DNA of 64,000 bases from NCBI RefSeq assembly GCF_020687685.1, contig NZ_JAJEWM010000005.1, positions 62,001 to 126,000 of the forward strand. The letters run 5' to 3'. The position numbers were made by a program, and so were the translations under genes. Positions 29,374-38,858 of this stretch are shown piece by piece; position 1 is the stretch's first letter; each line of letters starts with the position of its first letter. The notes beneath the pieces are model-generated. The model saw only the letters and a program-made list of their open reading frames with translations, was not told the origin of the DNA and did not search any database. Origin of the DNA: Tessaracoccus sp. OS52. GTDB lineage: Bacteria; Actinomycetota; Actinomycetes; Propionibacteriales; Propionibacteriaceae.

Positions 29374-30413
29374 CTCCTGAATCAACGACTGTGGCGGGCG
29401 GCGGGGACTCAACCCCCGCCGCCTCCGCGGTGGACCCCGATACCGCTGTCATTTCCCCGAAGCGACGCCGCAAGGGCCGCTGGAACTTCGACCGGGTGAG
29501 CTTCATGGCTGTCTTCCTGGGCGTGCCGCTGCTGATCTACCTGGGCCTGGTGATCTACCCGTTCATCCAGGCGGTGCACTACTCACTGACGAACTGGCGA
29601 GGCTTCGAACCGATCTCGGAGGCCGAGTACGTCTGGTTCGACAACTACGCCTACCTGCTCAGCGACGCGCAGTTCATGAAGGCCCTCGGCAACAACGTCA
29701 TGCTGGCCGTGTTCCTGCCGCTGATAACCATCATCCTGGCCCTGGTCCTCGCGATCGTGATCACCATGGGCGGCCCGTCACACGGCAATGTGCGCGGCAT
29801 CAGGGGGGCGGGCTTCTACCGCGTCGTCTCGTTCTTCCCCTATGTCATCCCCGGCATCGTCATCGGCTTCATGTGGCGCCTGCTGCTGGACCCCAGCTCC
29901 GGGTTCGTCAACGGCATCCTGGTGGCGCTCGGGTTCGAGCAGTTCCGCAACTTCGCCTGGCTCGGCAACGAGACCACCGCCATGCCGGTCTCGATGTTCG
30001 TCATCATCTGGGGATTCGTCGGCTTCTACATGCTCCTGTTCATCGCGGCCATCAAGGCCGTGCCCGCGGAGATCTACGAGGCCGTGCGCATCGACGGCGG
30101 CGGCAGGTTCGTGACCGCGACGAGGATCACGATCCCCCTGATCCGGGACAACATCCAGACCGCCTACATCTACATGGGCATCATGGCGCTCGACGCGTTC
30201 ATCTACATGTCGGCCCTGAACCCGCGTGGCGGACCGAACTTCTCCACCCTGGTGATGAGCCAGCAGTTGTTCACCACCGCGTTCGGCGGCAACAACCTGT
30301 GGGGCCGGGCCTCGGCCATGGGCGTCGTGCTGGCCGTTGTCACCCTCGCCTTCGCCGGCCTGGTCTTCCTGGTCAATCGCCTCACTGGCGGAAAGGACAC
30401 GGTGACCTACTGA
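29370..30413 (+). CDS. ngcF: sugar ABC transporter permease, NgcF type
   Basis: 347 residues from GTG 29370, whose GTGA overlaps the ngcE stop; a longer upstream open frame is a shadow of ngcE. Six membrane helices follow a ~40-residue cytoplasmic N-terminus (KRRRKGRWNFDRVSF). The EAA loop reads EIYEAVRIDGGGRFVTATRI and contacts the ATPase. It pairs with ngcG. No ATPase gene is adjacent, so a shared MsiK-like ATPase elsewhere is expected. Confidence 0.9.
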   Translation: MTPESTTVAGGGDSTPAASAVDPDTAVISPKRRRKGRWNFDRVSFMAVFLGVPLLIYLGLVIYPFIQAVHYSLTNWRGFEPISEAEYVWFDNYAYLLSDAQFMKALGNNVMLAVFLPLITIILALVLAIVITMGGPSHGNVRGIRGAGFYRVVSFFPYVIPGIVIGFMWRLLLDPSSGFVNGILVALGFEQFRNFAWLGNETTAMPVSMFVIIWGFVGFYMLLFIAAIKAVPAEIYEAVRIDGGGRFVTATRITIPLIRDNIQTAYIYMGIMALDAFIYMSALNPRGGPNFSTLVMSQQLFTTAFGGNNLWGRASAMGVVLAVVTLAFAGLVFLVNRLTGGKDTVTY

Positions 30414-31345
30414 TGAGCACCGAAACCGTACCCGCCACCACGGAGGCTCCCCTGGTCACCCGCAAGGTGAAATGGAGTACCGGCGACAAAGCCTTCACCA
30501 CCTTCGCCCACGTCATCCTGATCATCTGGGCGCTGCTGGTCGTTGGTCCCCTGATCTGGACGTTCATGACGTCGTTCAAGACGTCGTCGGAGATCTTCGC
30601 CTCCGCCTTGGCGTTCCCCCAGGAACTGCTCGACGGCAGGGTGTTCGAGAACTACGTGAACGCCTGGACGAAGGGCAACTTCGGCCAGTACTTCATCAAC
30701 TCGGTCGTCGTGGTGGCGCTCTCCATGTTCCTGGTGATGCTCCTCGGCGCCATGTGCGCCTACGTGCTCGCGCGCCACTCGTTCCCCGGCAGCCAGCTGA
30801 TCTACTACCTCATGCTCGCCGGCCTGACGTTCCCGATCTTCCTGGCGATCGTGCCGCTGTACAAGGTGCTGCAGAGCCTGCCGCTGCCCTGGGGTGGCGG
30901 TGACCAGTCGCTGTTGGGAACCCACGCCGGCCTGATCCTCACCTACGTGGCCTTCGCGCTGCCGTTCACGGTGTTCTTCCTGTACGCGTTCTTCAAGACG
31001 TTGCCGGACGAGATCGCGGAGGCGGCTGCCGTCGACGGCGCGGGCGAGTGGACGACGTTCTTCCGGATCATGCTGCCGATGGCCAAGCCCGGCATCGCTT
31101 CGGTGGCCATCTTCAACTTCCTCGGTCTGTGGAACCAGTACCTGCTCCCGGTGGCACTGAACACCTCCGAACCCAAGTACGTCCTCTCCCAGGGAATCGC
31201 CAGGTTCGCCTCCCAGATGGGCTACTCCACGGACTTCGGCGCCCTGTTCGCGGCCGTGATCATCACGGTCGTCCCCGTGCTGATCGTCTACATGCTGTTC
31301 CAGCGCCAGCTGCAGGGCTCGGTGTCCCAGGGCACCATGAAGTAA
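30413..31345 (+). CDS. ngcG: sugar ABC transporter permease, NgcG type
   Basis: 310 residues from ATG 30413, overlapping the ngcF stop by one base (TGATG). Six membrane helices; EAA loop EIAEAAAVDGAGEWTTFFRI. This is the MalG-type partner of the NgcF permease. The operon ends at a strong hairpin 21 bp after the stop. Confidence 0.9.
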   Translation: MSTETVPATTEAPLVTRKVKWSTGDKAFTTFAHVILIIWALLVVGPLIWTFMTSFKTSSEIFASALAFPQELLDGRVFENYVNAWTKGNFGQYFINSVVVVALSMFLVMLLGAMCAYVLARHSFPGSQLIYYLMLAGLTFPIFLAIVPLYKVLQSLPLPWGGGDQSLLGTHAGLILTYVAFALPFTVFFLYAFFKTLPDEIAEAAAVDGAGEWTTFFRIMLPMAKPGIASVAIFNFLGLWNQYLLPVALNTSEPKYVLSQGIARFASQMGYSTDFGALFAAVIITVVPVLIVYMLFQRQLQGSVSQGTMK

Positions 31346-31365
31346 TCCCCTCAGACAGCGATGGG

Positions 31366-31391
31366 GCGGGGCCGTGACCACACGGCCCCGC
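31366..31391. terminator. rho-independent terminator between ngcG and the HerA-like gene
   Basis: An 11-bp perfect stem GCGGGGCCGTG/CACGGCCCCGC with a 4-nt loop ACCA, followed on the plus strand by TCCTGCGTTTT. It sits between two converging genes and probably serves both. Confidence 0.8.
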
Positions 31392-31411
31392 TCCTGCGTT
31401 TTCGGGCGGAT

Positions 31412-33004
31412 TCAGCGTCTGCGCCCGGTGCCGAACAGCCCGCGGGCGATCTCCCGGGCAGCCGTGCGCATGAACTGCTTGAAGGCCGACGACTTCGCCA
31501 CGGACTCCACCAGGCTGGGCTCGCGCCTGGTGCTGCGACGGCTTCCTGCTCCCTCCGACGGTGCGGTGCCGGCCTCGCGCCGTCGCCGCTCGGATTCCTG
31601 CTCGTCGGATTCCCGTTGCGCCTGCTCCTCGGCCGCCCGGGCGCCCTGCTCGACCTTGCGGATCAGCATCTCGTGGGCCGAGTCCCTGTCGACGGCCTGG
31701 CCGTAGCGAGCCATGAGCTGGGATTGGGCGACCCCGGCGCGCAGCGCCTGCGGATCCGTTGGCCCCATCAGCGACTCGGGAGCCCAGATCCGGGTCCAGG
31801 CCACGGGGGTTGGTGCGCCGTCCGGGTCCATGACGGTGACGATCGCCTGCCCGGTTCCCAGTTGCTGGAGCACCTCCTCCAGTTCGTAGCCGGAGTTTGG
31901 GTAGGTGGAGACGGTGGCCTTCAACGCCTTGGCGTCGTTGGGGGTGTGCGCGCGCAGTTGGTGCTGCACCCTGCTCCCCAGTTGGGCCAGGACGTCGGAG
32001 GGGACGTCCTTGGGCGTCTGGGTGACGAAGAACACGCCGACGCCCTTGGAGCGGATCAGGCGGACGGTCTGGGTGATGGAGTCCAGGAACGCGTCGGAGG
32101 CGTCCTTGAACAGCAGGTGGGCCTCGTCGAAGAAGAACACCAGCTTGGGCTTGTCGATGTCGCCCACCTCCGGCAGTTCCTGGTAGAGGTCGGCCAGCAG
32201 CCACATGAGGAACGTGGAGAACAGGTCGGGCCGACTGGCGAGGTCGGGCAATTCGAGGAGGGACACGATCCCCCGCCCGTCCGGGGCCACCCGCAGCAGC
32301 TCCGACGGCTCGAACTCGGGTTCGCCGAAGAAGACGTCGCCGCCCTGCTGGGTCAGCGTGATCAGGTTGCGCAAGATCACGCCCACGGTGGCCGAGGAGA
32401 TGCCTCCGATGCCCTTCAGCTCGGGCTTGCCCTCTTCGGAGGTGAGGTACTTCAGGAGTTCGGTGAGGTCCTTCAGGTCCAGCAGCGGCAGGCCCATGTT
32501 GTCGGCGTAGTAGAAGACCAGCCCGAGCGAGGACTCCTGGACCTGGTTGAGACCGAGCACCTTGGACAGCAGAATCGGCCCGAACGAGGTCACCGTCGCC
32601 CTGATGGGGACCCCTATGCCCTGACCACCGAGGGCGAAGAACTCACACGGGTAGGCGGTGGCCTCCCATGGCTGACCGTTCTCTGCGGTGCGCGCCAGCA
32701 GTTTCTCACCGCCGGAGCCGGGGCTGGCCATGCCGGAAAGGTCACCCTTGATGTCGGCCGCGAACACGGGCACCCCGGCCGCGCTCAGTGCCTCGGCCAT
32801 GACCTGCAGGGTGACGGTCTTCCCGGTGCCCGTCGCACCCGCGACCAGACCGTGCCGGTTGAACATTGAGACGGGGATCCGCACGGGCGCGTCCACCACC
32901 GGGCCGCCCGCCTCGAGGACGCCGAGCTGCACCGACGGCGCGTCGAACGAGTAGCCCTCCCTGACGGACCTGATCACTTCATCGTGCGCATTTGCCTCAG
33001 TCAC
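31412..33004 (-). CDS. HerA-like / DUF853 (YjgR-type) ATPase
   Basis: 530 residues from GTG 33004 (VTEANAHDEV), chosen because CAGGCT lies 7 nt upstream like other leaderless starts here; the open frame extends to 33085 but would overlap the divergent gene's promoter. Walker A is GATGTGKTV and Walker B KLVFFFDEAHLLF, in the HerA/FtsK-like superfamily. A C-terminal basic, Glu/Arg-rich coiled segment (~470-530) follows. The physiological role is unknown; relatives are annotated as DUF853 helicases. Confidence 0.88.
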   Translation of the reverse strand: MTEANAHDEVIRSVREGYSFDAPSVQLGVLEAGGPVVDAPVRIPVSMFNRHGLVAGATGTGKTVTLQVMAEALSAAGVPVFAADIKGDLSGMASPGSGGEKLLARTAENGQPWEATAYPCEFFALGGQGIGVPIRATVTSFGPILLSKVLGLNQVQESSLGLVFYYADNMGLPLLDLKDLTELLKYLTSEEGKPELKGIGGISSATVGVILRNLITLTQQGGDVFFGEPEFEPSELLRVAPDGRGIVSLLELPDLASRPDLFSTFLMWLLADLYQELPEVGDIDKPKLVFFFDEAHLLFKDASDAFLDSITQTVRLIRSKGVGVFFVTQTPKDVPSDVLAQLGSRVQHQLRAHTPNDAKALKATVSTYPNSGYELEEVLQQLGTGQAIVTVMDPDGAPTPVAWTRIWAPESLMGPTDPQALRAGVAQSQLMARYGQAVDRDSAHEMLIRKVEQGARAAEEQAQRESDEQESERRRREAGTAPSEGAGSRRSTRREPSLVESVAKSSAFKQFMRTAAREIARGLFGTGRRR

Positions 33005-33061
33005 GCCCCAAAGCCTGCCACATCGCCGCGTGGGAACCTCCCGAGGGCCGTGGATCGCGGC

Positions 33062-33067
33062 TAAAGT
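33062..33067 (+). promoter_or_regulatory. -10 box of a leaderless small-protein gene
   Basis: TAAAGT followed by 7 nt and then GTG 33075, with no Shine-Dalgarno, which fits leaderless transcription. Confidence 0.5.
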
Positions 33068-33074
33068 GTGCTGG

Positions 33075-33368
33075 GTGATCTTCAAGCGAGTGGGTGAGGG
33101 GCGCCCCTACCAGGACCATGGCTACAGCCAGAAGCAGTGGGCTGCCATCGCGCCCCACCAGGTCCGTCTCGACGAGTTGACCACAACGAAGCGCACCCTG
33201 GACCTGGAAACCCTGCTGGAGGAGGACTCCACCTTCTACGGGGACCTGTTCGCCCACGTGGTCTCCTACCAGGGTGAGTTGTACCTGGAGGACGGACTCC
33301 ACCGGGCGCTGCGCGCCGCCCTGCAACAGCGGCAGACACTGCATGCCCGCGTGCTGGAGTTGGACTAG
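33075..33368 (+). CDS. conserved small actinobacterial protein of unknown function
   Basis: 97 residues from GTG 33075 (VIFKRVGEGRPYQDHG). The strongly patterned C-terminal half contains TTTKRTLDLETLLEEDSTF and YLEDGLHRALRAALQQRQ. The DGLHRALRA segment recalls the DGHHR signature of ParB/sulfiredoxin-fold domains; that is my inference. Some databases call relatives VapB-type antitoxins, but no toxin partner is adjacent. It precedes the LytR_C gene by 46 bp, often a neighbour in actinobacteria. Confidence 0.8.
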   Translation: MIFKRVGEGRPYQDHGYSQKQWAAIAPHQVRLDELTTTKRTLDLETLLEEDSTFYGDLFAHVVSYQGELYLEDGLHRALRAALQQRQTLHARVLELD

Positions 33369-33414
33369 GTTTGACCGCACCATGATCAATGACGAGCAGA
33401 GCTGAGCCGGACGA

Positions 33415-33966
33415 GTGCGCATTTTCAGACTTATCGCGACGCCCGTGCTGCTGCTGGCCCTGCTCGCCTTCCTGGTCTGGGGCGCGTTCTGGGGCTGGCG
33501 CAACCTGACCGCCCCGCTGCCCACCCCTGACCCCACGCCTTGTGTGACTGTGACCTCGGAACTGGTCAACGTGACGCAGGTCTCGGTGCGAATCTACAAC
33601 GGCGGCTTCACCAGCGGCCTCGCCCGCCGTCAGGCCGCGCGCCTGGAGGACGTCGGCTTCAAAGTCATCCGCGTGGGCAACACCGACGAACGAGTCACTG
33701 GCACGGTGGTCCGCGCCAACGAGAAGGACGCCCCCGCCATCCGTCTGATCACCTCCTACTTCAAGGAGGTCAAGTTCGAGAACGACGACAGGACCGACGG
33801 CACCGTCGACGTCCTGCTGGGCTCGGAGTTCGCGGGCGAGGGCGAATCCCCCATCTTCCAGGTCTCCCCGGGCGAGGCCGGCACCGTGTGCCTGCCCCCC
33901 AGCCCGTCGCCCTCAGGCTCACCGTCCGGATCCCCGTCGCCGTCGCCACAGCCCACCGACGCCTGA
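33415..33966 (+). CDS. LytR C-terminal domain protein, membrane-anchored
   Basis: 183 residues from GTG 33415. One N-terminal helix (VLLLALLAFLVWGAFWGW), a Pro-rich spacer, a LytR_C-type domain (VSVRIYNGGFTSGLARRQAARLEDVGFKVI...VLLGSEF), then a low-complexity Ser/Pro tail. LytR_C domains occur in LCP cell-wall ligases or alone; the stand-alone form has no LCP catalytic part. Probably extracytoplasmic. TAGGTT at 33366-33371 may be its -10. Confidence 0.85.
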   Translation: MRIFRLIATPVLLLALLAFLVWGAFWGWRNLTAPLPTPDPTPCVTVTSELVNVTQVSVRIYNGGFTSGLARRQAARLEDVGFKVIRVGNTDERVTGTVVRANEKDAPAIRLITSYFKEVKFENDDRTDGTVDVLLGSEFAGEGESPIFQVSPGEAGTVCLPPSPSPSGSPSGSPSPSPQPTDA

Positions 33967-34019
33967 CGGATCTGACGCAGGTCTCCCGTGCTGTACCGGC
34001 CCCGCGCAACAATGGGGCC

Positions 34020-35483
34020 ATGAGCATCCAGACCCCGCAGCCCGAAAGCGCAGACATCGGTGTGGTCGGAATCGGCGTGATGGGCACGTCCTTGGCACGC
34101 AACCTGGCACACCACGGGCACGCCGTCGCCGCCTACGACCTGTCGCCCGGCAACACCGCACGCCTCGTCGCCGAGCACGGCAGCGAGGGGACGTTCGTGC
34201 CGGCGGAGACGTTGGCCGATTTCGTGGCAGCGCTTCGCCCGCCGCGCGTGGCGATCATCCTCGTGCCGGCCGGCCCTCCCACCGACTCCACCATCGCGTC
34301 GCTGCAGGAGATCATGGAGCCCGGCGACATCATCATCGACAGTGGCAACACCCTGTTCACCGACACCCAGGAGCGCGCCGTCGCGCTCGCGGAGACGGGG
34401 ATCCAGTTCGTCGGCATGGGGATCTCCGGAGGGCAGGAGGGCGCCTTGACGGGGCCGTCCATCATGCCCGGAGGCACACGGGAGTCCTACGCCCGGATCG
34501 GGCCGATGCTGGAGTCGATCGCTGCGCAGGTCGACGGCGAACCGTGCTGCACCTACATCGGCCCCGACGGCGCGGGGCACTTCGTCAAGATGGTCCACAA
34601 CGGCATCGAGTACGCCGACATGCAGCTGATCGCCGAGGCCTACGACCTGATGCGACGGGGCCTCGGCATGGAGGTGCTCGAGATCCGCGACGTGTTCGCC
34701 TCCTGGAAGGAGACCGAACTGGACTCCTACCTGATCGACATCACCACCGACATCCTCGGCCACGCCGACCCGGAGACGGGGAAGCCGTTCGTCGACGTCA
34801 TCTCCGACGTCGCCGCCCAGAAGGGCACCGGCGCCTGGACGGTGAAGACCGCCCTCGACGTCGGCATCCCGGTACCGGCCATCGCCGAGGCGACGTTCGC
34901 CCGCTCCCTGTCCGGTTCCATCCAGGAACGCGACGACATCAGCGGGCTGGGCATCGACGTCGCCACCACCCCCATCTCCACCGACGACCGTGCCGCACTG
35001 GTGGACGCCATCCGGGACGCGCTGCTGGCGTCGAAGATCTCCGCCTACGCCCAGGGCTTCGACGAGATCCAGCAGGCCAGCCAGGAATTCAAGTGGGGTG
35101 TCGACAACGCCGCTCTGGCCCGGATCTGGCGGGGCGGGTGCATCATCCGCGCCGGCTTCCTCAACTACATCTCCGACGCCTACGAGGCGGAGCCGGAACT
35201 GCCCTCGCTGCTGGCTGCCGCCTGGTTCACCGACCGGATCGCGGCCTGCCTGCCGGCCTGGCGACGAGTGGTGGCGTTGTCGGCCACCTCCGGCATCCCG
35301 GCACCGGCCTTTGGCTCCTCGCTGGCTTGGTACGACGCCCTGCGCTCGGAGCGGCTCCCAACGGCTCTGGTGCAGGCCCAGCGCGACTACTTCGGGGCCC
35401 ACAGCTACAACCGGGTGGACAAGTCCGGACGGTTCCACACCCGTTGGGAACTCGATCCCCGCGTCGAGGAGCAGTGGGACTGA
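34020..35483 (+). CDS. gnd: 6-phosphogluconate dehydrogenase, decarboxylating
   Basis: 487 residues, the long bacterial form. Oxidises 6-phosphogluconate to ribulose 5-phosphate with NADP+ in the pentose phosphate pathway. Motifs: GVVGIGVMGTSLARNLA (cofactor fold), MGISGGQEGAL, and the catalytic region GAGHFVKMVHNGIEYADMQ with the conserved Lys and Asn. The start ATG 34020 has AACAAT 6 nt upstream and no SD, so it is probably leaderless. A longer upstream frame is a shadow of the previous gene. Confidence 0.96.
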   Translation: MSIQTPQPESADIGVVGIGVMGTSLARNLAHHGHAVAAYDLSPGNTARLVAEHGSEGTFVPAETLADFVAALRPPRVAIILVPAGPPTDSTIASLQEIMEPGDIIIDSGNTLFTDTQERAVALAETGIQFVGMGISGGQEGALTGPSIMPGGTRESYARIGPMLESIAAQVDGEPCCTYIGPDGAGHFVKMVHNGIEYADMQLIAEAYDLMRRGLGMEVLEIRDVFASWKETELDSYLIDITTDILGHADPETGKPFVDVISDVAAQKGTGAWTVKTALDVGIPVPAIAEATFARSLSGSIQERDDISGLGIDVATTPISTDDRAALVDAIRDALLASKISAYAQGFDEIQQASQEFKWGVDNAALARIWRGGCIIRAGFLNYISDAYEAEPELPSLLAAAWFTDRIAACLPAWRRVVALSATSGIPAPAFGSSLAWYDALRSERLPTALVQAQRDYFGAHSYNRVDKSGRFHTRWELDPRVEEQWD

Positions 35484-35486
35484 AAG

Positions 35487-36821
35487 TCAGGTAGACGACG
35501 CGGCCGACGCGCTGGCGTCGGCCAGGTCTGAGGCCAGCGCGTCCGCCAGTTGGTCGTCGAGGTGGTGGACCGTGAGCCTCAGGTGCCGCGACGGGCTCTG
35601 CGGCTCGACGGCGAACTCGTCGCCCGTGCGGGCGAGCCAGCCGCGCCGCATCAGCTGCTCGGAGACCGCTCGGGCGTCCGCTTGGACCGGGACCCACAGG
35701 CTCAACCCATCCGGTACCGGCGCATCGATTCCGCACCGGGCCAGGCGGGTGACGAAGGCCTCGTTGCGCTCGGCGTAGTGCGCGGCGGCGCGGGCGATCG
35801 TTTCGAGGGCGCGATCCTGCGTGAGCAGGGCGTGGGTGAGCCGCTGCAGCAGGTGACTGACCCAGGTGGTTCCCGGGCTGAGCCGCATGGCGAGCCGCTC
35901 GGCCGTCTCGGGATCGGTTGCGGTGACTGCGAGCGACATGTCCGGACCGAGGAACTTCGAGACCGAGCGGACCAGCGCCCACCTGCGATGCCCTGGACCG
36001 ATGATCGAGCGGTACGGCTGCCGCGAAAGCATGGAGAAGTGGTCGTCCTCGATCACCAGGACGAAGGGATGGTCCGCCAGCACGGCACGCAGTTCTGCGG
36101 CGCGGCGCTCGGTGAGGCTGGTGCCGGTGGGGTTCTGTGCCCGTGGTGTGCACAACACGGCGCGCACGCCCTGGGCCAGGGCCTCCCGCAGCCCAGCGAC
36201 CGTCATGCCCTCGTCGTCGACGGCGACTGCGACGGGCCGGTACCCGGCGAGCCGGACCGTCCGGATGCTGGCCAGGAAGCAGGGGTCCTCGAGCGCGACG
36301 GCGTCATCGCGGGTGAGGGCCTGGGCCAGCAGGCGCTCGACGGCGTCGAATGCGCCGCCCGTGATCGTCAGCCGGAAGTCCCCGCGGACGTCGGTTGCCA
36401 TCCACTGCCGGGCCCACGCCTCCAGGCCGCCGTCGATGACCGGCTCGCCGTAGAGCACCGGTCGCCCGGCGAGCCCGGCGAGGGCCTCGGTCAGGTCCGG
36501 GATGAAGGCCGGGTCGGGGTTGCCTGCCCCGACGTCACGCAGCACGCTGTCGGCGGCGTACCCGTCCTGTGGCACGCGGGACACGGCCGTGACGCGGGTC
36601 CCTGCCCTGCCTCCGGTGACCACGAGGCCCGCCTGCGCGAGCTGCCGGTACGCCGACACGACCGTGTTGCGGTTGATCCCCAGCCGGTCGGCCAGCGCGC
36701 GGACCGGGGGGAGGAGCGCGCCGGGCCCCAGCTCGCCCCGCTCGATCAGGGCGCGCAGGTCAGCTGCGATCTCGGCGGCCGACCGGCCCCGGACCGCGTC
36801 TTGGATCTCAGCGTGCTCCAT
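35487..36821 (-). CDS. pdxR: PdxR-like MocR-family regulator (GntR HTH + aminotransferase-like domain)
   Basis: 444 residues. The N-terminal GntR-type winged helix (~12-80) has [20 protein letters not shown]. The C-terminal fold-type I domain (~90-440) keeps the PLP lysine Lys289 in RSVSKFLGP and the [12 protein letters not shown] loop. It is transcribed divergently from pdxST with only 41 bp between, the arrangement known for PdxR activators of PLP synthesis in Corynebacterium and Listeria. PLP binding would sense cofactor supply. The start ATG lies 8 nt from TAGGCT, suggesting a leaderless transcript. Confidence 0.9.
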   Translation of the reverse strand: MEHAEIQDAVRGRSAAEIAADLRALIERGELGPGALLPPVRALADRLGINRNTVVSAYRQLAQAGLVVTGGRAGTRVTAVSRVPQDGYAADSVLRDVGAGNPDPAFIPDLTEALAGLAGRPVLYGEPVIDGGLEAWARQWMATDVRGDFRLTITGGAFDAVERLLAQALTRDDAVALEDPCFLASIRTVRLAGYRPVAVAVDDEGMTVAGLREALAQGVRAVLCTPRAQNPTGTSLTERRAAELRAVLADHPFVLVIEDDHFSMLSRQPYRSIIGPGHRRWALVRSVSKFLGPDMSLAVTATDPETAERLAMRLSPGTTWVSHLLQRLTHALLTQDRALETIARAAAHYAERNEAFVTRLARCGIDAPVPDGLSLWVPVQADARAVSEQLMRRGWLARTGDEFAVEPQSPSRHLRLTVHHLDDQLADALASDLADASASAASST

Positions 36822-36829
36822 CGCGAACG

Positions 36830-36855
36830 AGCCTACTGCCAGGACGTGTTATCTT
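36830..36855. promoter_or_regulatory. divergent leaderless promoters, pdxR/pdxS
   Basis: On the minus strand TAGGCT (36830-36835) lies 8 nt before the pdxR ATG; on the plus strand TATCTT (36850-36855) lies 7 nt before the pdxS ATG. Neither gene has a Shine-Dalgarno. The two -10 elements are 14 bp apart, so any PdxR binding here could affect both promoters. Confidence 0.55.
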
Positions 36856-36862
36856 TTGGCCT

Positions 36863-37762
36863 ATGCCAAACATCACCACTGTCAGCACGGGAACCGGTCG
36901 CGTCAAGCGCGGCCTCGCAGAAATGCTCAAGGGCGGCGTCATCATGGACGTCGTCACCGCGGAGCAGGCCAGGATCGCCGAGGATGCCGGCGCCGTCGCG
37001 GTCATGGCGCTGGAGCGCGTGCCGGCAGACATCCGGGCCCAGGGCGGCGTCGCCCGGATGAGCGACCCAGACCTCATCGACCAGATCATCGCGGCCGTGT
37101 CCATCCCGGTCATGGCGAAGGCCCGGATCGGGCACTTCGTCGAGGCCCAGGTGCTGCAGGAACTCGGGGTGGACTACATCGATGAGTCCGAGGTCCTCTC
37201 CCCGGCGGACTTCGTGAACCACATCGACAAGTGGGCATTCAACGTGCCGTTCGTGTGCGGCGCGACCAACCTCGGCGAGGCGCTGCGTCGGATCTCCGAG
37301 GGTGCGGCGATGATCCGCTCCAAGGGCGAGGCGGGCACCGGCGACGTCTCCGAGGCGACCAAGCACATCCGCACCATCACCGGCGAGATCAACATGCTGC
37401 GCTCCAAGACCAAGGACGAGCTCTACGTCGCGGCCAAGGAGCTCCAGGCGCCCTACGAACTGGTGGCCGAGGTGGCGGAGACGGGCAAGCTGCCCGTCGT
37501 GCTGTTCACTGCCGGCGGCGTCGCAACCCCTGCGGACGCGGCGCTGATGATGCAGCTCGGCGCCGACGGCGTGTTCGTCGGCTCCGGCATCTTCAAGTCC
37601 GGGGACCCCGCCGGGCGCGCCGCGGCCATCGTCAAGGCCACCACCTTCCACGACGACCCGGCGGTGATCGCGGAGGTGTCGCGCGGGCTGGGTGAGGCGA
37701 TGGTGGGCATCAACGTCGCGGACCTCCCGGCGCCCCACCGGCTCGCTGACCGGGGCTGGTGA
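36863..37762 (+). CDS. pdxS: pyridoxal 5'-phosphate synthase, synthase subunit
   Basis: 299 residues. Condenses ribose 5-phosphate, glyceraldehyde 3-phosphate and ammonia to PLP. The highly conserved N-terminus is [17 protein letters not shown], with [15 protein letters not shown] and the phosphate-binding site [16 protein letters not shown]. It forms a dodecamer with PdxT, encoded 4 bp downstream. Confident. Confidence 0.98.
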   Translation: MPNITTVSTGTGRVKRGLAEMLKGGVIMDVVTAEQARIAEDAGAVAVMALERVPADIRAQGGVARMSDPDLIDQIIAAVSIPVMAKARIGHFVEAQVLQELGVDYIDESEVLSPADFVNHIDKWAFNVPFVCGATNLGEALRRISEGAAMIRSKGEAGTGDVSEATKHIRTITGEINMLRSKTKDELYVAAKELQAPYELVAEVAETGKLPVVLFTAGGVATPADAALMMQLGADGVFVGSGIFKSGDPAGRAAAIVKATTFHDDPAVIAEVSRGLGEAMVGINVADLPAPHRLADRGW

Positions 37763-37765
37763 CAA

Positions 37766-38359
37766 GTGGCCCCACTCCGCGTAGGAGTGCTGGATCTGCA
37801 GGGTGACGTGCGCGAGCACGTCGCCGTGCTGGAACACCTCGGCGCCGACGTCGTAAGCGTGCGGCGCCCCCGCGAACTGGCCGCCGTCGACGGGTTGGTG
37901 CTGCCCGGCGGGGAATCCAGCGTTATCGACAAGCTGGCCCGCGCCTTCGACCTGCGGGAACCGATCGTCGAGGCGATCACCTCCGGGCTGCCGGTGCTCG
38001 GCACCTGCGCCGGACTCATCCTGCTCGCCGACACGATCACCGACGGCATAGAGGGCCAGCTCACCTTCGGAGGACTCGACGTCGTGGTCCGGCGCAACGC
38101 GTTCGGCCGGCAGACCGAATCGTTCGAGACCCTGCTGCAGATCCCGGAACTGGGAGAACCCCCGGTGGCCGCGACGTTCATCCGTGCCCCGGTCGTGGAA
38201 GCTGTGGGACCTGCGGCGCATCCTCTCGCCGCCCTTCCCGACGGGCGCGTGGTGGCCGTCGAGCAGGGCGGGCTGCTAGGCATCTCCTTCCACCCCGAGA
38301 TGAACGGCGAGGACCGCTTCCACAAGCGGTTCCTCGGTTTCGTCCGCGCCGCGGCCTGA
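37766..38359 (+). CDS. pdxT: pyridoxal 5'-phosphate synthase, glutaminase subunit
   Basis: 197 residues from GTG 37766. Class I glutamine amidotransferase that supplies ammonia to PdxS. Motifs: LPGGESSVIDKL, the catalytic Cys in GTCAGLILLA, and the His-Glu pair in ISFHPEM. All three catalytic residues are present. Co-transcribed with pdxS. Confidence 0.97.
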   Translation: MAPLRVGVLDLQGDVREHVAVLEHLGADVVSVRRPRELAAVDGLVLPGGESSVIDKLARAFDLREPIVEAITSGLPVLGTCAGLILLADTITDGIEGQLTFGGLDVVVRRNAFGRQTESFETLLQIPELGEPPVAATFIRAPVVEAVGPAAHPLAALPDGRVVAVEQGGLLGISFHPEMNGEDRFHKRFLGFVRAAA

Positions 38360-38459
38360 ACGCCTGCCGCGCCAGGCGCCCGCCGGCCACGGCCTTCGCC
38401 GGAGTAGACTCGCGCCATCCCGGCCTGTCGGTCGGGCACAGTTCCAGGAGGTCCGGCCA

Positions 38460-38843
38460 ATGAAGATTCTGTCGCTGCTGACACGTGCCGCCATCGGTGC
38501 ACCTTTCGTCTTCCTCGGCTACGACGCCGTGAAGGAACCCGGAATGCGCGTGAAGATGGCCACCGACTTCGGGGTGCCGGAGGAGTACGGCGAGCTCGCC
38601 GTCCGCGCAAACGGAGCTGCGATGGTCCTGGGCGGCCTGTCCGTGATCACGGGACTGCTCCCCCGCCTGGGCGCCGCTGCCGTCGTGGCCTCCATGATCC
38701 CCACGACGCTGGCCGGTCACTCCTTCTGGAATGACACCGACCCCAAGCAGCGCAAGACCAACACCATCCAGTTCCTGAAGAACGTCGGCATGGTCGGCGG
38801 CCTTCTCGCCGTCGCAGCCGCCCCGAAGCCGTCCAAGGACTGA
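38460..38843 (+). CDS. DoxX-family membrane protein
   Basis: 127 residues, about four hydrophobic segments (AAIGAPFVFLGYDAV, AMVLGGLSVITGLL, AAVVASMIPTTLAG, VGMVGGLLAVAAA). DoxX-like integral membrane proteins are linked to thiol/redox stress in mycobacteria; the function here is not known. SD CAGGAGG precedes ATG 38460. It ends 15 bp before a strong hairpin. Confidence 0.85.
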   Translation: MKILSLLTRAAIGAPFVFLGYDAVKEPGMRVKMATDFGVPEEYGELAVRANGAAMVLGGLSVITGLLPRLGAAAVVASMIPTTLAGHSFWNDTDPKQRKTNTIQFLKNVGMVGGLLAVAAAPKPSKD

Positions 38844-38858
38844 GAGCACGAGGAAAAG

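Noticed and set aside
33075..33368. VapB-type antitoxin of a toxin-antitoxin pair
   Set aside because: No PIN-domain toxin or other small partner lies next to it; the neighbours are a HerA-like ATPase and a LytR_C protein.
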